Source: Streptomyces sp. V2I9 (lineage in GTDB: Bacteria; Actinomycetota; Actinomycetes; Streptomycetales; Streptomycetaceae). Taken from it: a stretch of DNA of 64,000 nucleotides. Numbering within the stretch: position 1 is the stretch's first letter; every line of letters starts with the position of its first letter. Both the position numbers and the translations under genes were made by a program. This document shows, piece by piece, positions 9,049 to 18,457 of the stretch. The notes beneath the pieces are model-generated. The model searched no databases. It was not told where the DNA came from and saw only the letters and a program-made list of their open reading frames with translations. The DNA lies in NCBI RefSeq assembly GCF_030817475.1, contig NZ_JAUSZJ010000002.1:3548626-3612625 (forward strand). The letters run 5' to 3'.

Positions 9049-9285
9049 ATGAGTTACAAAACGCTTCGCTCGGTGCTTGCTGTTGCCCTCTCCGTCGGGG
9101 TGACGACCGGAGCGCTGAGTGCTCTTGGCCTCGTGGAGGGCGGCGTGAACAGTGGTGTGGCCGATGTGCACGCCTTGGCTGCTCCGCCCCCTGACCTGGC
9201 CTGGGACCTGATGCCCGCACGGACGGTGGGGGCGGCGCCCGGATCGCCCTCGGCCGTCGACCTGCCGGAAGGAGCCCGCGCATGA
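9049..9285 (+). CDS. Small exported peptide (78 aa) next to LuxR-type regulator
   Basis: The peptide starts MSYKTLRSVLAVALSVGVTT, a signal-peptide-like stretch with a basic start and hydrophobic core. It continues through Ala/Pro-rich sequence (HALAAPPPDLAWDLMPARTV) to DLPEGARA. No cysteine is present. The stop overlaps the start of the next gene (ATGA), implying coupled translation. I chose the ATG at 9049; an in-frame ATG further upstream would disrupt the signal-peptide pattern. Its small size, export signal and position beside an orphan regulator suggest a secreted signal or precursor peptide, but nothing shows this directly. Confidence 0.6.
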   Translation: MSYKTLRSVLAVALSVGVTTGALSALGLVEGGVNSGVADVHALAAPPPDLAWDLMPARTVGAAPGSPSAVDLPEGARA

Positions 9286-9602
9286 GCACCCCGCCGGACG
9301 ACCGCACCTTCCGGCGCGAGATGGCGTCCGCCTATCGCTCAGGGTGGCATTTCATCGATCTGCTCACGGCCCTCCCCCGTCGTGGCGACTCGTTGATGGT
9401 CACCCTGTTCGGAGAGCCGGTCGTCGTGGTGATGGAAGAGGACGAGGACGTCCGCGCTTATCGCTGCCTCCGCCGGCCCCGTGGTGCTCCGCAGCCGGTT
9501 CGCTGTGCCGTCAGGTACGGCATGATCTTCGTCAATCTCGATCAGCGGGACCACGAGCTGTTCGACGCAGAACCCCTTTCCGCCACCCCCCGCAGCGCCT
9601 GA
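9282..9602 (+). CDS. Small protein resembling a degenerate Rieske-oxygenase N-terminal domain
   Basis: This 106-residue protein contains YRSGWHFIDLLTALPRRGDS, LFGEPVVVVMEEDEDVRAYR, CLRRPRGAP and YGMIFVNLD. The order and wording follow the N-terminus of Rieske non-haem iron oxygenases. There the cluster ligands are C-x-H and C-x2-H, followed by a segment ending in FVNLD. Here two cysteines remain but both histidine ligands are replaced and the loop between the motifs is deleted, so a normal 2Fe-2S cluster seems unlikely. It is translationally coupled to the small exported peptide, suggesting joint function. No catalytic iron domain follows. Confidence 0.6.
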   Translation: MSTPPDDRTFRREMASAYRSGWHFIDLLTALPRRGDSLMVTLFGEPVVVVMEEDEDVRAYRCLRRPRGAPQPVRCAVRYGMIFVNLDQRDHELFDAEPLSATPRSA

Positions 9603-9650
9603 GCGATTCCCCCGTCGTCACCTGTCGCTCCAGGCGCTTCCCCCACACAG

Positions 9651-9683
9651 CGGCGCCACCGTGACCTGAACGCGGTGGCGCCG
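9651..9683. terminator. Stem-loop terminator between convergent genes
   Basis: CGGCGCCACCG pairs perfectly with CGGTGGCGCCG across an 11-base loop, between the Rieske-like gene (+) and the oxidoreductase (-). It can serve both strands. Confidence 0.7.
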
Positions 9684-9731
9684 TTGTGCTGCTCCCGCGG
9701 CCGGAGTCCGGCCGTGCGCGACCGGGCGGCC

Positions 9732-10133
9732 TCAGACCTTGCCGAGCGCCCGGTCGAGGGTGATCTCGACGACGACGCGGGTCGGGTTGATCCGCGGGGG
9801 GCGTCCGTAGCGCTCCTCGTGGCGGGCCTCGGCGTCCTTGACGGCCTCCGGCTCGGTACGGATGACCGCGCGGCCCTCCAGGGTCGCCCAGCGGGCCCGG
9901 TCGATCTGGCAGACGGCCACGCGCGCCCCCTCCGGTCCCGCCGCCCGGATATGGGCGACCTTGCGGCTGCCGCCGTCCGTGATCACGCGCGCCACCCCGG
10001 CTTCCGGGTCGTACGTCACGCACACCGGGACCACGTGCGGCGTGCCGTCCGGGCGGGGGGTCGTCAGCGTGGACAGGTGGCTCTCGCGCCAGAACGCGAC
10101 GTATTCGGGTGAGGGGTTGCGTACGTCTGCCAT
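9732..10133 (-). CDS. PPOX-class flavin/F420-dependent oxidoreductase
   Basis: The 133-residue single-domain protein has the split-barrel pattern of pyridoxamine-5'-phosphate-oxidase-like enzymes: LSTLTTPRPDGTPHVVPVCV, SRKVAHIRAAGPEGARVAVC and RWATLEGRAVIRTEPEAVKD. Actinobacterial members of this size mostly use F420 or FMN to reduce small molecules; the substrate is not predictable. Length is normal and the ATG at 10133 looks right. It faces the Rieske-like gene and is followed by a bidirectional stem-loop. Confidence 0.85.
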   Translation of the reverse strand: MADVRNPSPEYVAFWRESHLSTLTTPRPDGTPHVVPVCVTYDPEAGVARVITDGGSRKVAHIRAAGPEGARVAVCQIDRARWATLEGRAVIRTEPEAVKDAEARHEERYGRPPRINPTRVVVEITLDRALGKV

Positions 10134-10198
10134 GGGGGCAGCGTACGAGCACCCGCGCCGGCGGCCCGCGCCGCCCGCGCTCGCGCCGGTGGTCTGCC

Positions 10199-10317
10199 GC
10201 GCCCGCGTCCCCGCCGTCGGTCCGCAGCGCCCGCGTCCCCGCCGTCGGTCCGCAGTGCTCGCGTCCCCGGTCGCCGACGGTCCGCAGCGCCCACGGCCCC
10301 GGTCGCCGCAGGTCCGC
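10199..10317. repeat. Imperfect tandem GC-rich repeats upstream of clpB
   Basis: About four copies of a 28-32-base unit built around CGCGTCCCCGCCGTCGGTCC run in tandem; the first two copies (10199-10226 and 10227-10254) are identical or nearly so. The 355-base gap between the oxidoreductase and clpB otherwise holds only the clpB promoter region. Confidence 0.7.
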
Positions 10318-10396
10318 GCGGCACCTGCGCCCCGCCTCGCCCGTTCGCGGCGCCCGCGCCCTCCGAAATGCCGCCCCCGGCGCGTGCACGCCCGTC

Positions 10397-10417
10397 CTTG
10401 AGTGGAGTAGACTCAAC
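10397..10417. promoter_or_regulatory. HAIR operator (HspR-binding site) upstream of clpB
   Basis: CTTGAGT, seven bases, ACTCAAC differs from the HAIR consensus at the last base only. Its left arm contains TTGAGT, which could be the -35 hexamer, so HspR binding would block RNA polymerase. Confidence 0.88.
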
Positions 10418-10489
10418 TTTGTACACGTCGTTGAAGTCAATGCATGGACTCATGCGCGACCCGCCAGCTGCGAGGAGGAGTAACCACAC

Positions 10490-13078
10490 GTGGACGCCGA
10501 GCTGACCAACAAGAGCCGGGACGCCATCAACGCGGCCACCAGCAGGGCCGTGAAGGACGGGCACCCCGATCTGACTCCGGGGCACCTGCTGCTCGCGCTG
10601 CTGGAGGGGCAGGACAACGAGAACGTCATCGACCTGCTCGCCGCCGTCGAGGCCGACCAGGCCGCCGTGCGCGGCGAGACCGAGCGGCTGCTCGGCACGC
10701 TGCCCAGCGTCACCGGCTCCACCGTCGCCCCGCCGCAGCCCAACCGCGAGCTCCTGGCCGTCGTCCAGGACGCCTCCCAGCGGGCGAAGGAGCTGGGCGA
10801 CGACTACATCTCCACCGAACACCTGCTCATCGGGATCGCCGCGAAGGGCGGCCGTGCCGGTGAGATCCTCGACGGGCAGGGCGCCGGCACCAGGAAGCTG
10901 CTGGCCGCATTCGAGACGAGCAGGGGAGGGCGCCGGGTGACCACTCCCGACCCGGAGGGCCAGTACAAGGCCCTGGAAAAGTTCGGCACCGACTTCACGG
11001 CCGCCGCGCGCGAGGGCAAGCTGGACCCGGTCATCGGCCGCGACCAGGAGATCCGCCGCGTGGTGCAGGTGCTGTCGCGCCGCACGAAGAACAACCCCGT
11101 GCTCATCGGTGAGCCGGGCGTCGGTAAGACCGCCGTCGTCGAAGGGCTCGCCCAGCGCATCGTCAAGGGCGACGTCCCCGAGAGCCTCAAGGACAAGCGG
11201 CTCGTCTCGCTGGACCTGGGCGCGATGGTCGCCGGGGCGAAGTACCGGGGTGAGTTCGAGGAGCGTCTGAAGACCGTCCTCTCCGAGATCAAGGAGAGCG
11301 ACGGGCGGATCATCACGTTCATCGACGAGCTGCACACGGTCGTCGGCGCGGGCGCCGGTGGCGACTCGGCCATGGACGCGGGCAACATGCTCAAGCCGAT
11401 GCTGGCCCGCGGCGAGCTGCGGATGGTCGGCGCGACGACGCTCGACGAGTACCGCGAGCGCATCGAGAAGGACCCCGCCCTGGAGCGCCGCTTCCAGCAG
11501 GTGCTGGTGGCCGAGCCCACCGTCGAGGACACCATCGCGATCCTGCGCGGGCTCAAGGGCCGTTACGAGGCCCACCACAAGGTGCAGATCGCGGACTCGG
11601 CGCTGGTGGCCGCCGCGACCCTCTCCGACCGTTACATCACCTCCCGCTTCCTCCCCGACAAGGCGATCGACCTGGTCGACGAGGCGGCCTCCCGGCTGCG
11701 GATGGAGATCGACTCGTCTCCGCTGGAGATCGACGAACTCCAGCGCTCCGTCGACCGGTTGCGCATGGAGGAGCTGGCGCTCAAGAACGAGTCCGACCCC
11801 GCCTCCCGGCAGCGTCTGGAGAAGCTGCGCCGCGACCTCGCGGACAAGGAGGAGGAGCTGCGCGGCCTCAACGCCCGCTGGGAGAAGGAGAAGCAGGGCC
11901 TCAACCGGGTCGGTGAGCTGAAGGAGCGGCTCGACGAACTGCGCGGCCAGGCCGAACGCGCCCAGCGCGAGGGCGACTTCGACGCCGCCTCCAAGCTGCT
12001 GTACGGGGAGATCCCCGGCCTGGAGCGCGAGTTGGAGGAGGCCGCCGAGGCCGAGGAGGCCTCGAAGGACAAGGACACCATGGTCAAGGAGGAGGTCGGC
12101 CCGGACGACATCGCGGACGTCGTCGGCGCCTGGACCGGCATCCCGGCCGGGCGGCTGCTGGAGGGCGAGACCCAGAAGCTGCTGCGGATGGAGAGCGAGC
12201 TGGGCAAGCGGCTGATCGGGCAGACCGAGGCCGTGCAGGCCGTCTCCGACGCCGTACGCCGCACGCGGGCGGGGATCGCGGACCCGGACCGGCCCACCGG
12301 CTCGTTCCTCTTCCTCGGCCCCACCGGCGTCGGCAAGACCGAGCTGGCGAAGGCGCTCGCGGACTTCCTGTTCGACGACGAGCGGGCCATGATCCGCATC
12401 GACATGAGCGAGTACGGCGAGAAGCACAGCGTCGCCCGGCTCGTCGGCGCCCCGCCCGGTTACGTCGGGTACGAGGAGGGCGGCCAGCTCACCGAGGCCG
12501 TTCGCCGCCGCCCGTACAGCGTCGTGCTCCTGGACGAGGTGGAGAAGGCCCACCCCGAGGTCTTCGACGTCCTGCTCCAGGTCCTCGACGACGGCCGGCT
12601 CACCGACGGACAGGGCCGTACGGTCGACTTCCGCAACACCATCCTCGTCCTCACCTCCAACCTCGGCTCCCAGTTCCTGATGGACCCGCTGGTCAAGCCC
12701 GAGGTGAAGAAGCAGCAGGTGCTGGACGTGGTGCGGGCCTCGTTCAAGCCGGAGTTCATCAACCGGCTGGACGACCTGGTGGTCTTCTCGGCGCTCTCCG
12801 GCGACGAGCTGGCCCACATCGCGGGGCTCCAGATCGACCGGCTGGCCAAGCGGCTCGCGGAGCGCCGGCTCACCCTGGACGTCACGCCGGAGGCGCTGGC
12901 CTGGCTGGCGGCGGAGGGCAACGACCCGGCGTACGGGGCGCGCCCGCTGCGGCGGCTGATCCAGACCGCGATCGGGGACCGGCTGGCCAAGGAGATCCTG
13001 TCCGGCGAGGTCCGCGACGGCGACACCGTACGGGTGGACCGGGCCGAGGACGGGTTGATCGTGGGCCCCGCCGCGTAG
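10490..13078 (+). CDS. clpB: ATP-dependent disaggregase ClpB (Hsp100)
   Basis: The 862-residue protein has a Clp N domain, a first AAA+ module ([18 protein letters not shown]; Walker [15 protein letters not shown]), and a coiled-coil middle domain rich in Glu/Lys/Arg (about residues 400-530). A second AAA+ module ([34 protein letters not shown]) and a C-terminal helical domain follow. It extracts polypeptides from aggregates together with DnaK. Length is usual. The GTG at 10490 follows GAGGAG. The HAIR repeat upstream puts it in the HspR regulon. Confidence 0.98.
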   Translation: MDAELTNKSRDAINAATSRAVKDGHPDLTPGHLLLALLEGQDNENVIDLLAAVEADQAAVRGETERLLGTLPSVTGSTVAPPQPNRELLAVVQDASQRAKELGDDYISTEHLLIGIAAKGGRAGEILDGQGAGTRKLLAAFETSRGGRRVTTPDPEGQYKALEKFGTDFTAAAREGKLDPVIGRDQEIRRVVQVLSRRTKNNPVLIGEPGVGKTAVVEGLAQRIVKGDVPESLKDKRLVSLDLGAMVAGAKYRGEFEERLKTVLSEIKESDGRIITFIDELHTVVGAGAGGDSAMDAGNMLKPMLARGELRMVGATTLDEYRERIEKDPALERRFQQVLVAEPTVEDTIAILRGLKGRYEAHHKVQIADSALVAAATLSDRYITSRFLPDKAIDLVDEAASRLRMEIDSSPLEIDELQRSVDRLRMEELALKNESDPASRQRLEKLRRDLADKEEELRGLNARWEKEKQGLNRVGELKERLDELRGQAERAQREGDFDAASKLLYGEIPGLERELEEAAEAEEASKDKDTMVKEEVGPDDIADVVGAWTGIPAGRLLEGETQKLLRMESELGKRLIGQTEAVQAVSDAVRRTRAGIADPDRPTGSFLFLGPTGVGKTELAKALADFLFDDERAMIRIDMSEYGEKHSVARLVGAPPGYVGYEEGGQLTEAVRRRPYSVVLLDEVEKAHPEVFDVLLQVLDDGRLTDGQGRTVDFRNTILVLTSNLGSQFLMDPLVKPEVKKQQVLDVVRASFKPEFINRLDDLVVFSALSGDELAHIAGLQIDRLAKRLAERRLTLDVTPEALAWLAAEGNDPAYGARPLRRLIQTAIGDRLAKEILSGEVRDGDTVRVDRAEDGLIVGPAA

Positions 13079-13308
13079 GCCGGGAGGTCCGGAGGCGGCC
13101 TGCGGCCCCCGGAGGTCCCCGGAGCGCCCCCCTGGGCGCCACGGCGGCCACCGGGGGTCGCAGGGTGTCACGGCCCGTGGCCGCAGGCCCGCGCACCCCC
13201 GTCCGCGCACGCCGTCTGTCAGCTTGTGGCGGATAGGAGCCGCGCGGGCTTGCCATGCCCCGCCTGCCATGGGAGAGGATGGCGGCAACCGCACGAAGGG
13301 AAATAACG

Positions 13309-13854
13309 GTGAGCATCGATCCGTCCTCGATTCCTAATTTCGGGGGCCAGCCCGAACCGCAGGCGGCAGGACCGGAGGGCCCCGTCGTCCCTGACCAGGA
13401 CCTCGTCAAGCAGCTGCTCGACCAGATGGAGCTGAAGTACGTCGTCGACGACGAGGGCGACCTCGCGGCGCCGTGGGAGGAGTTCCGCACGTACTTCATG
13501 TTCCGCGGCGAGGCGGAGCAGCAGGTCTTCTCGGTCCGTACGTTCTACGACCGCCCGCACGACCTGGACCAGCGTCCCGTCCTGCTGGACGCCATCGACG
13601 ACTGGAACCGCCGCACCCTGTGGCCCAAGGTCTACACCCACGCCCACGAGGGCGAGGGCGACGAGGCGGGCTCCGTCCGGCTGATCGGTGAGGCGCAGAT
13701 GCTCATCGGCACCGGCGTGAGCCTGGAGCACTTCGTCTCCTCGACGGTGAGCTGGGTGCGCGCCTCGATCGAGTTCGACAAGTGGCTCGTGGAGCACCTC
13801 GGCATCCAGCCCGCCGAGGACAAGCCGGAGGGCGAGGAGCCCGCGGGCGCCTGA
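13309..13854 (+). CDS. YbjN domain-containing protein
   Basis: The 181-residue protein carries a YbjN-like fold: LVKQLLDQMELKYVVDDEGD, EFRTYFMFRGEAEQQVFSVR and VRASIEFDKWLVEHLGIQP. This family resembles type III secretion chaperones in fold and is of unknown function in actinobacteria. I chose the GTG at 13309, preceded by GAAGGGA; an in-frame ATG 18 codons upstream has no ribosome site. The acidic tail PAEDKPEGEEPAGA is probably disordered. Confidence 0.85.
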   Translation: MSIDPSSIPNFGGQPEPQAAGPEGPVVPDQDLVKQLLDQMELKYVVDDEGDLAAPWEEFRTYFMFRGEAEQQVFSVRTFYDRPHDLDQRPVLLDAIDDWNRRTLWPKVYTHAHEGEGDEAGSVRLIGEAQMLIGTGVSLEHFVSSTVSWVRASIEFDKWLVEHLGIQPAEDKPEGEEPAGA

Positions 13855-13873
13855 GTCCCGGCAGCCGACGGCC

Positions 13874-13918
13874 ACGGCCCGGAAGACGGTCATCCCCGAC
13901 CGCCTTCCGGGCCGTTTC
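13874..13918 (+). terminator. Rho-independent terminator after the YbjN gene
   Basis: ACGGCCCGGAAG pairs with CTTCCGGGCCGT, with an inner CGGT/ACCG stem and an 8-base loop, followed by TTTC. It lies between convergent genes. Confidence 0.8.
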
Positions 13919-13958
13919 CGTGGGCGGACGACCGCGGTACCCGGCCGCCGCCCCGTGC

Positions 13959-15167
13959 TCAGCCCAGCCTGCCCAGCCGCTCCACCGCCTCCTCCAGCAC
14001 CTCGTCCCGCTTGCAGAAGGTGAAGCGGACCTGGCTGCGGCCCGCCTGCGGGTCGTCGTAGAAGACGGAGTTCGGTACGGCCGCGACCCCGCAGCGCTCC
14101 GGCAGGGCGCGGCAGAAGGCGTAGGCGTCCTCGTCGCCGATGGGGGTGATGTCGGTGGTGATGAAGTACGTCCCCTCCGGCTCGTACACCCGGAAGCCCG
14201 CACTCCGCAGGCCCTCGGCCAGCAGGTCGCGCTTGCGGTGCATGTCCTCCCGGAAGCCCGTGAAGAACGCGTCCGGCAGGGCCAGCGCCTCGGCGATCGC
14301 GTACTGGAACGGGCCGCCGCTCACGAAGGTGAGGTACTGCTTCGCCGAGCGCACCGCCGCCACCAGCGGCGCCTCCCCGGTGACCCAGCCGACCTTCCAC
14401 CCCGTGTACGAGAACGTCTTGCCCGAGGACGAGATCGAGACCGTGCGCCCGCGCATACCGGGGAGCGCCGCGATCGGGTGGTGCGCCCCGGTGAAGACCA
14501 GGTGCTCGTACACCTCGTCGGTGACCACCAGGAGATCGTGTTCCACCGCGAGCGCCGCGATGCCGGCCAGTTCGTCGGGGGTGAGCACGGTGCCGGTCGG
14601 GTTGTGCGGGGTGTTCAGGAGCAGCAGGCGGGTGCGCGGGGTGATCAGGGAGCGCAGTTCGCCGAGGTCCGGGCGGAAACCGGGGGCGCGGAGCGTGAGC
14701 GGTACGCGCCGGGCCCCCGCCAGGGCGATGCACGCGGCGTACGAGTCGTAGTACGGCTCGAACGCGATGACCTCGTCGCCCGGTTCCAGCAGGGCCAGCA
14801 GGGAGGCGGCGATCGCCTCGGTGGCCCCGGTGGTCACCAGCACCTCCGTCTCCGGGGACCAGCTCAGGCCGTAGAAGCGCTCCTGGTGGGCGGCGACGGC
14901 GGCGCGCAGCTCCGGGACGCCGGGGCCCGGCGGGTACTGGTTGCCGAGTCCGGCCCGCAGCGCCCGGACCGCCGCCTCGCGGATCTCCTCGGGGCCGTCG
15001 GTGTCCGGGAAGCCCTGGCCGAGGTTGATCGAGCCGGTCCGCACGGCCAGCGCGGACATCTCGGCGAAGATCGTCGTGCCGAACGCGGCGAGGCGGCGGT
15101 TGAGCAGCGGCCGCCGCTCCCGTTCCGGGGTTTCCTGAGTGGCTCGTCCCTGTGTCATGGGCGTCAT
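13959..15167 (-). CDS. Class I/II pyridoxal-phosphate aminotransferase
   Basis: The 402-residue protein contains INLGQGFPDTDGPEEIREA near the N-terminus, LLLLNTPHNPTGTVLTPDEL, VVTDEVYEHLVFTG and the PLP-lysine segment SISSSGKTFSYTGWKVGW. Length and motifs fit the kynurenine/glutamine-transaminase-like and N-succinyl-DAP-aminotransferase-like (DapC-like) group of fold type I enzymes; sequence alone does not decide the amino donor. It stands alone, convergent to the YbjN gene. Confidence 0.9.
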   Translation of the reverse strand: MTPMTQGRATQETPERERRPLLNRRLAAFGTTIFAEMSALAVRTGSINLGQGFPDTDGPEEIREAAVRALRAGLGNQYPPGPGVPELRAAVAAHQERFYGLSWSPETEVLVTTGATEAIAASLLALLEPGDEVIAFEPYYDSYAACIALAGARRVPLTLRAPGFRPDLGELRSLITPRTRLLLLNTPHNPTGTVLTPDELAGIAALAVEHDLLVVTDEVYEHLVFTGAHHPIAALPGMRGRTVSISSSGKTFSYTGWKVGWVTGEAPLVAAVRSAKQYLTFVSGGPFQYAIAEALALPDAFFTGFREDMHRKRDLLAEGLRSAGFRVYEPEGTYFITTDITPIGDEDAYAFCRALPERCGVAAVPNSVFYDDPQAGRSQVRFTFCKRDEVLEEAVERLGRLG

Positions 15168-15242
15168 CCTGGGCCGAAGCTCTGGAGTTGCTCAAGTGCG
15201 CTTTGGCGCGCGGGGACCCCGGGAATCCCCCTGTCACAACAA

Positions 15243-15273
15243 CGGGGAAGCGACGGGGGACCTCGCTTCGGGG
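15243..15273 (+). promoter_or_regulatory. Leader hairpin, copy 1 (GAAGCGA...TCGCTTC)
   Basis: GAAGCGA (15247-15253) pairs with TCGCTTC (15263-15269) across the loop CGGGGGACC, just before the first Gly-rich protein gene. The same ~31-base block recurs before the second paralogue, which argues for a conserved leader element. Confidence 0.55.
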
Positions 15274-15295
15274 GAAGGAAAGGCGGGTGGGGGCC

Positions 15296-15586
15296 ATGGG
15301 CGTCTTCATCGCGGTGCTGATCTCGGCGCTCGTCGTCGGAGGACTGCTGGCCGTTCTGCGGGCCACCGGTGGGAACAGGACGGCGCACGCGCGCACCAAG
15401 GGCCGGCGTTCCTCGTCGGCGTCGGCGGGCGGCGAGAGTCTCGGCGCCGGCGACTCCGGCGGCAGCTGGTGGTCGTGGGGCGACTCCGGGTCCGGCAGCG
15501 ACTCCGGTTCCGGCGGGCACTCCTGCGGCGGCGGCTCGTCGTGCGGGGGCGGGGGCGGGGGTGGCTGCGGCGGGGGCAGCAGCTGA
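15296..15586 (+). CDS. Gly/Ser/Cys-rich single-span membrane protein, paralogue 1
   Basis: The 96-residue protein has one N-terminal hydrophobic span (MGVFIAVLISALVVGGLLAV), a short basic segment and a low-complexity tail of Gly, Ser, Trp, Asp and Cys including GGHSCGGGSSCGGGG. Tails of this kind occur in small actinobacterial membrane proteins of unknown role; the cysteines might bind metal or form disulfides outside the membrane. The ATG is preceded by GGAAGGAAAGG. The leader and the gene plan repeat 400 bases downstream. Confidence 0.65.
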   Translation: MGVFIAVLISALVVGGLLAVLRATGGNRTAHARTKGRRSSSASAGGESLGAGDSGGSWWSWGDSGSGSDSGSGGHSCGGGSSCGGGGGGGCGGGSS

Positions 15587-15649
15587 CGGGGCCACCCCCG
15601 CCGCCGGTGGCGGCTGACGGGGCCATGGGCCCGGGGGCGGGCGCACCAA

Positions 15650-15679
15650 CGGGGAAGCGACGGGGGACCTCGCTTCGGG
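15650..15679 (+). promoter_or_regulatory. Leader hairpin, copy 2 (GAAGCGA...TCGCTTC)
   Basis: This is an exact copy of the stem and loop seen at 15247-15269, here at 15654-15676, followed by the same AAGGCGGGTGG-like ribosome-site region and an ATG. Confidence 0.55.
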
Positions 15680-15700
15680 AGGGTAAGGCGGGTGGCGGCC

Positions 15701-15952
15701 ATGGAGATCGTCTTGACGGTGCTGCTGCTGGGGGCACCGATCGTGGGCGCCGTGTGGCTCGTGTGGGGGATGGTGCGCTGTGGCGGCCGGGATGCCGGCC
15801 GGAAGGGCGCGCCTCGTCCCGGCGGTGGAGGTGGACGGCCTTCGGGCGGGAGCCGAGGCCCCGGCGGGAGCCGAGGCCCCGGCGGAAGCCGTCGCTCCGG
15901 AGGGCACTCGTGCGGGGGCGGGGCTGGATGCGGTGGGGGAGGCGGTGATTGA
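15701..15952 (+). CDS. Gly/Ser/Cys-rich single-span membrane protein, paralogue 2
   Basis: The 83-residue protein has one hydrophobic span (EIVLTVLLLGAPIVGAVWLV) followed by WGMVRCGGRD. Its low-complexity tail holds three Gly-Ser-Arg-Gly-Pro repeats and ends GGHSCGGGAGCGGGGGD. It shares the GGHSCGGG element with the gene at 15296 and an identical leader hairpin, so the pair arose by tandem duplication. I chose the ATG at 15701, matching the spacing in paralogue 1; a GTG nine bases upstream is possible. Confidence 0.6.
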   Translation: MEIVLTVLLLGAPIVGAVWLVWGMVRCGGRDAGRKGAPRPGGGGGRPSGGSRGPGGSRGPGGSRRSGGHSCGGGAGCGGGGGD

Positions 15953-15993
15953 CCCAGCCGTCGAGGGTCACGGACAGTGATCTCACACCAGGT

Positions 15994-16026
15994 GCCCGGA
16001 GGGTGAACTCCCTCCGGGCGTCTTTT
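15994..16026 (+). terminator. Rho-independent terminator after the Gly-rich protein genes
   Basis: GCCCGGAGGG pairs perfectly with CCCTCCGGGC across six bases, then GTCTTTT follows: a clear intrinsic terminator. Confidence 0.85.
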
Positions 16027-16269
16027 CGTTGAGCGACGCGGACGTTTTCGGTTGAACACGTGAACCCGTGGGCCCCCGAGGGGATGGAAACCACGGCAAG
16101 TTGGGCGAAAACGCTGTGGGCGCGGTGCACTTCGTGCTTCCCTCGTCGAAGAGAACATTCAGCCCTCGGACCCCAGTTGGACCAGATCGGGCGCCCCTCA
16201 CCTCCCACGCGCAGTCTGTCCGGGGCGTTCCGCTGTCCAGGTGTCCATGTGTGTTTGCGGAGCCCACCC

Positions 16270-16791
16270 ATGCTCACCACCCTCCAGACGGCCTACTCCG
16301 ATACCCGTGCCGCCGACCTGGCCTGGATGCTGGGGCGGGAGCCGCTGCCCGCCCTGGCGGTCCTCGACCTCCGGCTCGGCGGCTCCGAACTCCAGTTGAG
16401 GCTGCTCGGCGCCTCCCATCAGGTCCTCCTTCGGGAGGAGGGCGGGACCTGTTCCGAGACCGTGGCCTGCATGCCCGGCAGCAGTACCCCTCTGCCCCTC
16501 GGCGTCTCGAAGCGCCTCGGCGACCGGGAGTACGAATTCGCGGCCCGCGTCGAGATGCTGACCCAGGGTCAGTTCGCGGGCCGGGCGCAGGAGCTGCTCG
16601 CCCTCGTGAGCGACCATCCGCACGGACTGGTGGGCACCTTCCCCGGCAGTCCGTACGCCTTCACCGCGATGCTCGCCCAGCGCGCCGAGGGTCAGGTGCG
16701 GTGGCGGACCTGGCACGCGTACCCGCAGGAAGGGCAGTTGGTGGTGACCCGGACGCGGGTGGGGGCGCGGGTGCCCGCGGTCGCGGTCTGA
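16270..16791 (+). CDS. DUF2617 family protein
   Basis: The 173-residue protein begins MLTTLQTAYSDTRAADLAWM and contains LRLLGASHQVLLREEGG and SDHPHGLVGTFPGSPYAF. It matches the DUF2617 family, found in actinobacteria beside a membrane spermidine-synthase-like gene, as here (68 bases downstream). The function is unknown. The upstream gap of about 245 bases presumably holds the promoter; no clear hexamers are visible. Confidence 0.75.
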   Translation: MLTTLQTAYSDTRAADLAWMLGREPLPALAVLDLRLGGSELQLRLLGASHQVLLREEGGTCSETVACMPGSSTPLPLGVSKRLGDREYEFAARVEMLTQGQFAGRAQELLALVSDHPHGLVGTFPGSPYAFTAMLAQRAEGQVRWRTWHAYPQEGQLVVTRTRVGARVPAVAV

Positions 16792-16858
16792 GCGGCCGGG
16801 GCACTTGCACCCGTGTGGGTGACAAGGCGCGACGGTCCAGTGACGTAGCGTTCGCATC

Positions 16859-18457
16859 ATGATCGACCAGCACACGTCGCTGCGAGGGGGCGCGGCGCCG
16901 CTCCCCGTGCGGCCGGGGACCGGCCGGTTCCTCGTGCTGGCCGCGGTCTTCGTCTGCGCCGCCTGCGGTCTCGTCTACGAGCTCGAACTGGTCGCGCTCG
17001 CCTCGTACTTGATCGGAGACTCGGTCACCCAGGCGTCCGTCGTGCTCTCCGTGATGGTGTTCGCGATGGGGATCGGCTCCCTTCTGGCGAAACGTCTGCG
17101 CTGCCACGCCGCCGTCGGGTTCGGCCTGCTGGAGGCCGCCCTCGCGCTGATCGGCGGCTCCTCGGCGCTGGTGCTCTACGCCTCCTTCGCCTGGCTCGGG
17201 GAGTCGCAGTACGTCCTGGTCGGGTTCTCGCTGGCGATCGGGGTGCTGATCGGGGCGGAGATCCCGCTGCTGATGACGCTGATCCAGCGCGTCGACCGGC
17301 AGGAAGCGGACGGAACCGTCGCCGACCTCTTCGCCGCCGACTACGTGGGCGCGCTGGTCGGCGGGCTCGCCTTCCCCTTTCTGCTGCTGCCGGTGCTGGG
17401 ACAGCTGACCGGCACGCTGTTCACCGGCTCGGTCAACGCGGCGGCGGGCGGGGCCCTGGTCCTGTGGGTGTTCCGGCGCGACCTCAGTGCCCGTACCCGG
17501 TGGCTCCTCGTCCTGGTCAACGTCTCGGTGATCACCGTGCTGGCCACCGCCACCGTGCTGGTCGACGACTTCGAGCGGGCCGCGCGCCGTGCGGTCTACG
17601 GCGACCAGGTGCGGGTGGCCGTCCAGACCGGGGTCCAGGAGGTCGTCCTGACCGGTGCCGACCGCGACTCCCTCGACCTCTACCTGGACGGCCGGCTGCG
17701 CGTCAGCGCCCGCGACGAGTACCGCTACCACGAGGCGCTGGTGCACCCCGCCATGAACGGCCCCCGGGCCCGCGTGCTCGTCCTGGGCGGCGGCGACGGG
17801 CTCGCCGCCCGCGAGGTGCTGCGCTACGAGGACGTCCGCTCGGTCACCGTCGTCGAGCTGGACCCCGGAGTCACCCGATTGGCCCGTACCGACCCCGCCC
17901 TCTCCGAGCTGAACGACCACGCCTTCCGGGACCCGCGCCTCACGGTGATCGCGGCGGACGCGTTCCCCTGGCTCCGGACCGACCGGGGGCGCTACGACGT
18001 GGTGATCTCCGACCTCCCGGACCCGGGCATCACCGCCAGCACGAAGCTGTACTCCGCCGAGTTCTACGGGCTGATCACGGAGGCCCTGGCCCCGGACGGG
18101 CGGCTCGTGGTGCACGCCGGACCGCTGGAGGCCCGGCCGCAGACCTTCTGGACGGTGGAGGCGTCGGTGCGCGCGGGCGGTCTCGCCCCCCGCCCGTACC
18201 GCGTCACCGGCCGGTACGGGGGCTTCGCCGCGAGCCCGGACCGGGGCGGCGACGACGACCGGGAGCGGGAGGACTGGGGCTTCCTCCTCGCCGGACCGGG
18301 CACGGCCCCACGGATCGTGCTGGCCGCCGGAGGGCCCGAGCCGCGGTCGCTGAGGGGCCGGGAGCTGCGTGAGGGCGCACGGGTGGCGGCCGGCGCCCGC
18401 CTGCCGGGCCTCGCTCCGTCGACGCTGATCCACCCCCGGTACTGGGAGGAGGCGTGA
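16859..18457 (+). CDS. Membrane-fused spermidine-synthase-like protein
   Basis: The 532-residue protein has about seven membrane helices in residues 20-230, then a spermidine-synthase/methyltransferase fold: [36 protein letters not shown] and [19 protein letters not shown]. It resembles SpeE in its soluble part, but in actinobacteria such membrane forms probably do not make spermidine; the substrate is unknown. The motif VLGGGDG binds the (decarboxylated) S-adenosylmethionine nucleotide. It probably forms an operon with the DUF2617 gene. Length is typical for the fused form. Confidence 0.85.
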   Translation: MIDQHTSLRGGAAPLPVRPGTGRFLVLAAVFVCAACGLVYELELVALASYLIGDSVTQASVVLSVMVFAMGIGSLLAKRLRCHAAVGFGLLEAALALIGGSSALVLYASFAWLGESQYVLVGFSLAIGVLIGAEIPLLMTLIQRVDRQEADGTVADLFAADYVGALVGGLAFPFLLLPVLGQLTGTLFTGSVNAAAGGALVLWVFRRDLSARTRWLLVLVNVSVITVLATATVLVDDFERAARRAVYGDQVRVAVQTGVQEVVLTGADRDSLDLYLDGRLRVSARDEYRYHEALVHPAMNGPRARVLVLGGGDGLAAREVLRYEDVRSVTVVELDPGVTRLARTDPALSELNDHAFRDPRLTVIAADAFPWLRTDRGRYDVVISDLPDPGITASTKLYSAEFYGLITEALAPDGRLVVHAGPLEARPQTFWTVEASVRAGGLAPRPYRVTGRYGGFAASPDRGGDDDREREDWGFLLAGPGTAPRIVLAAGGPEPRSLRGRELREGARVAAGARLPGLAPSTLIHPRYWEEA

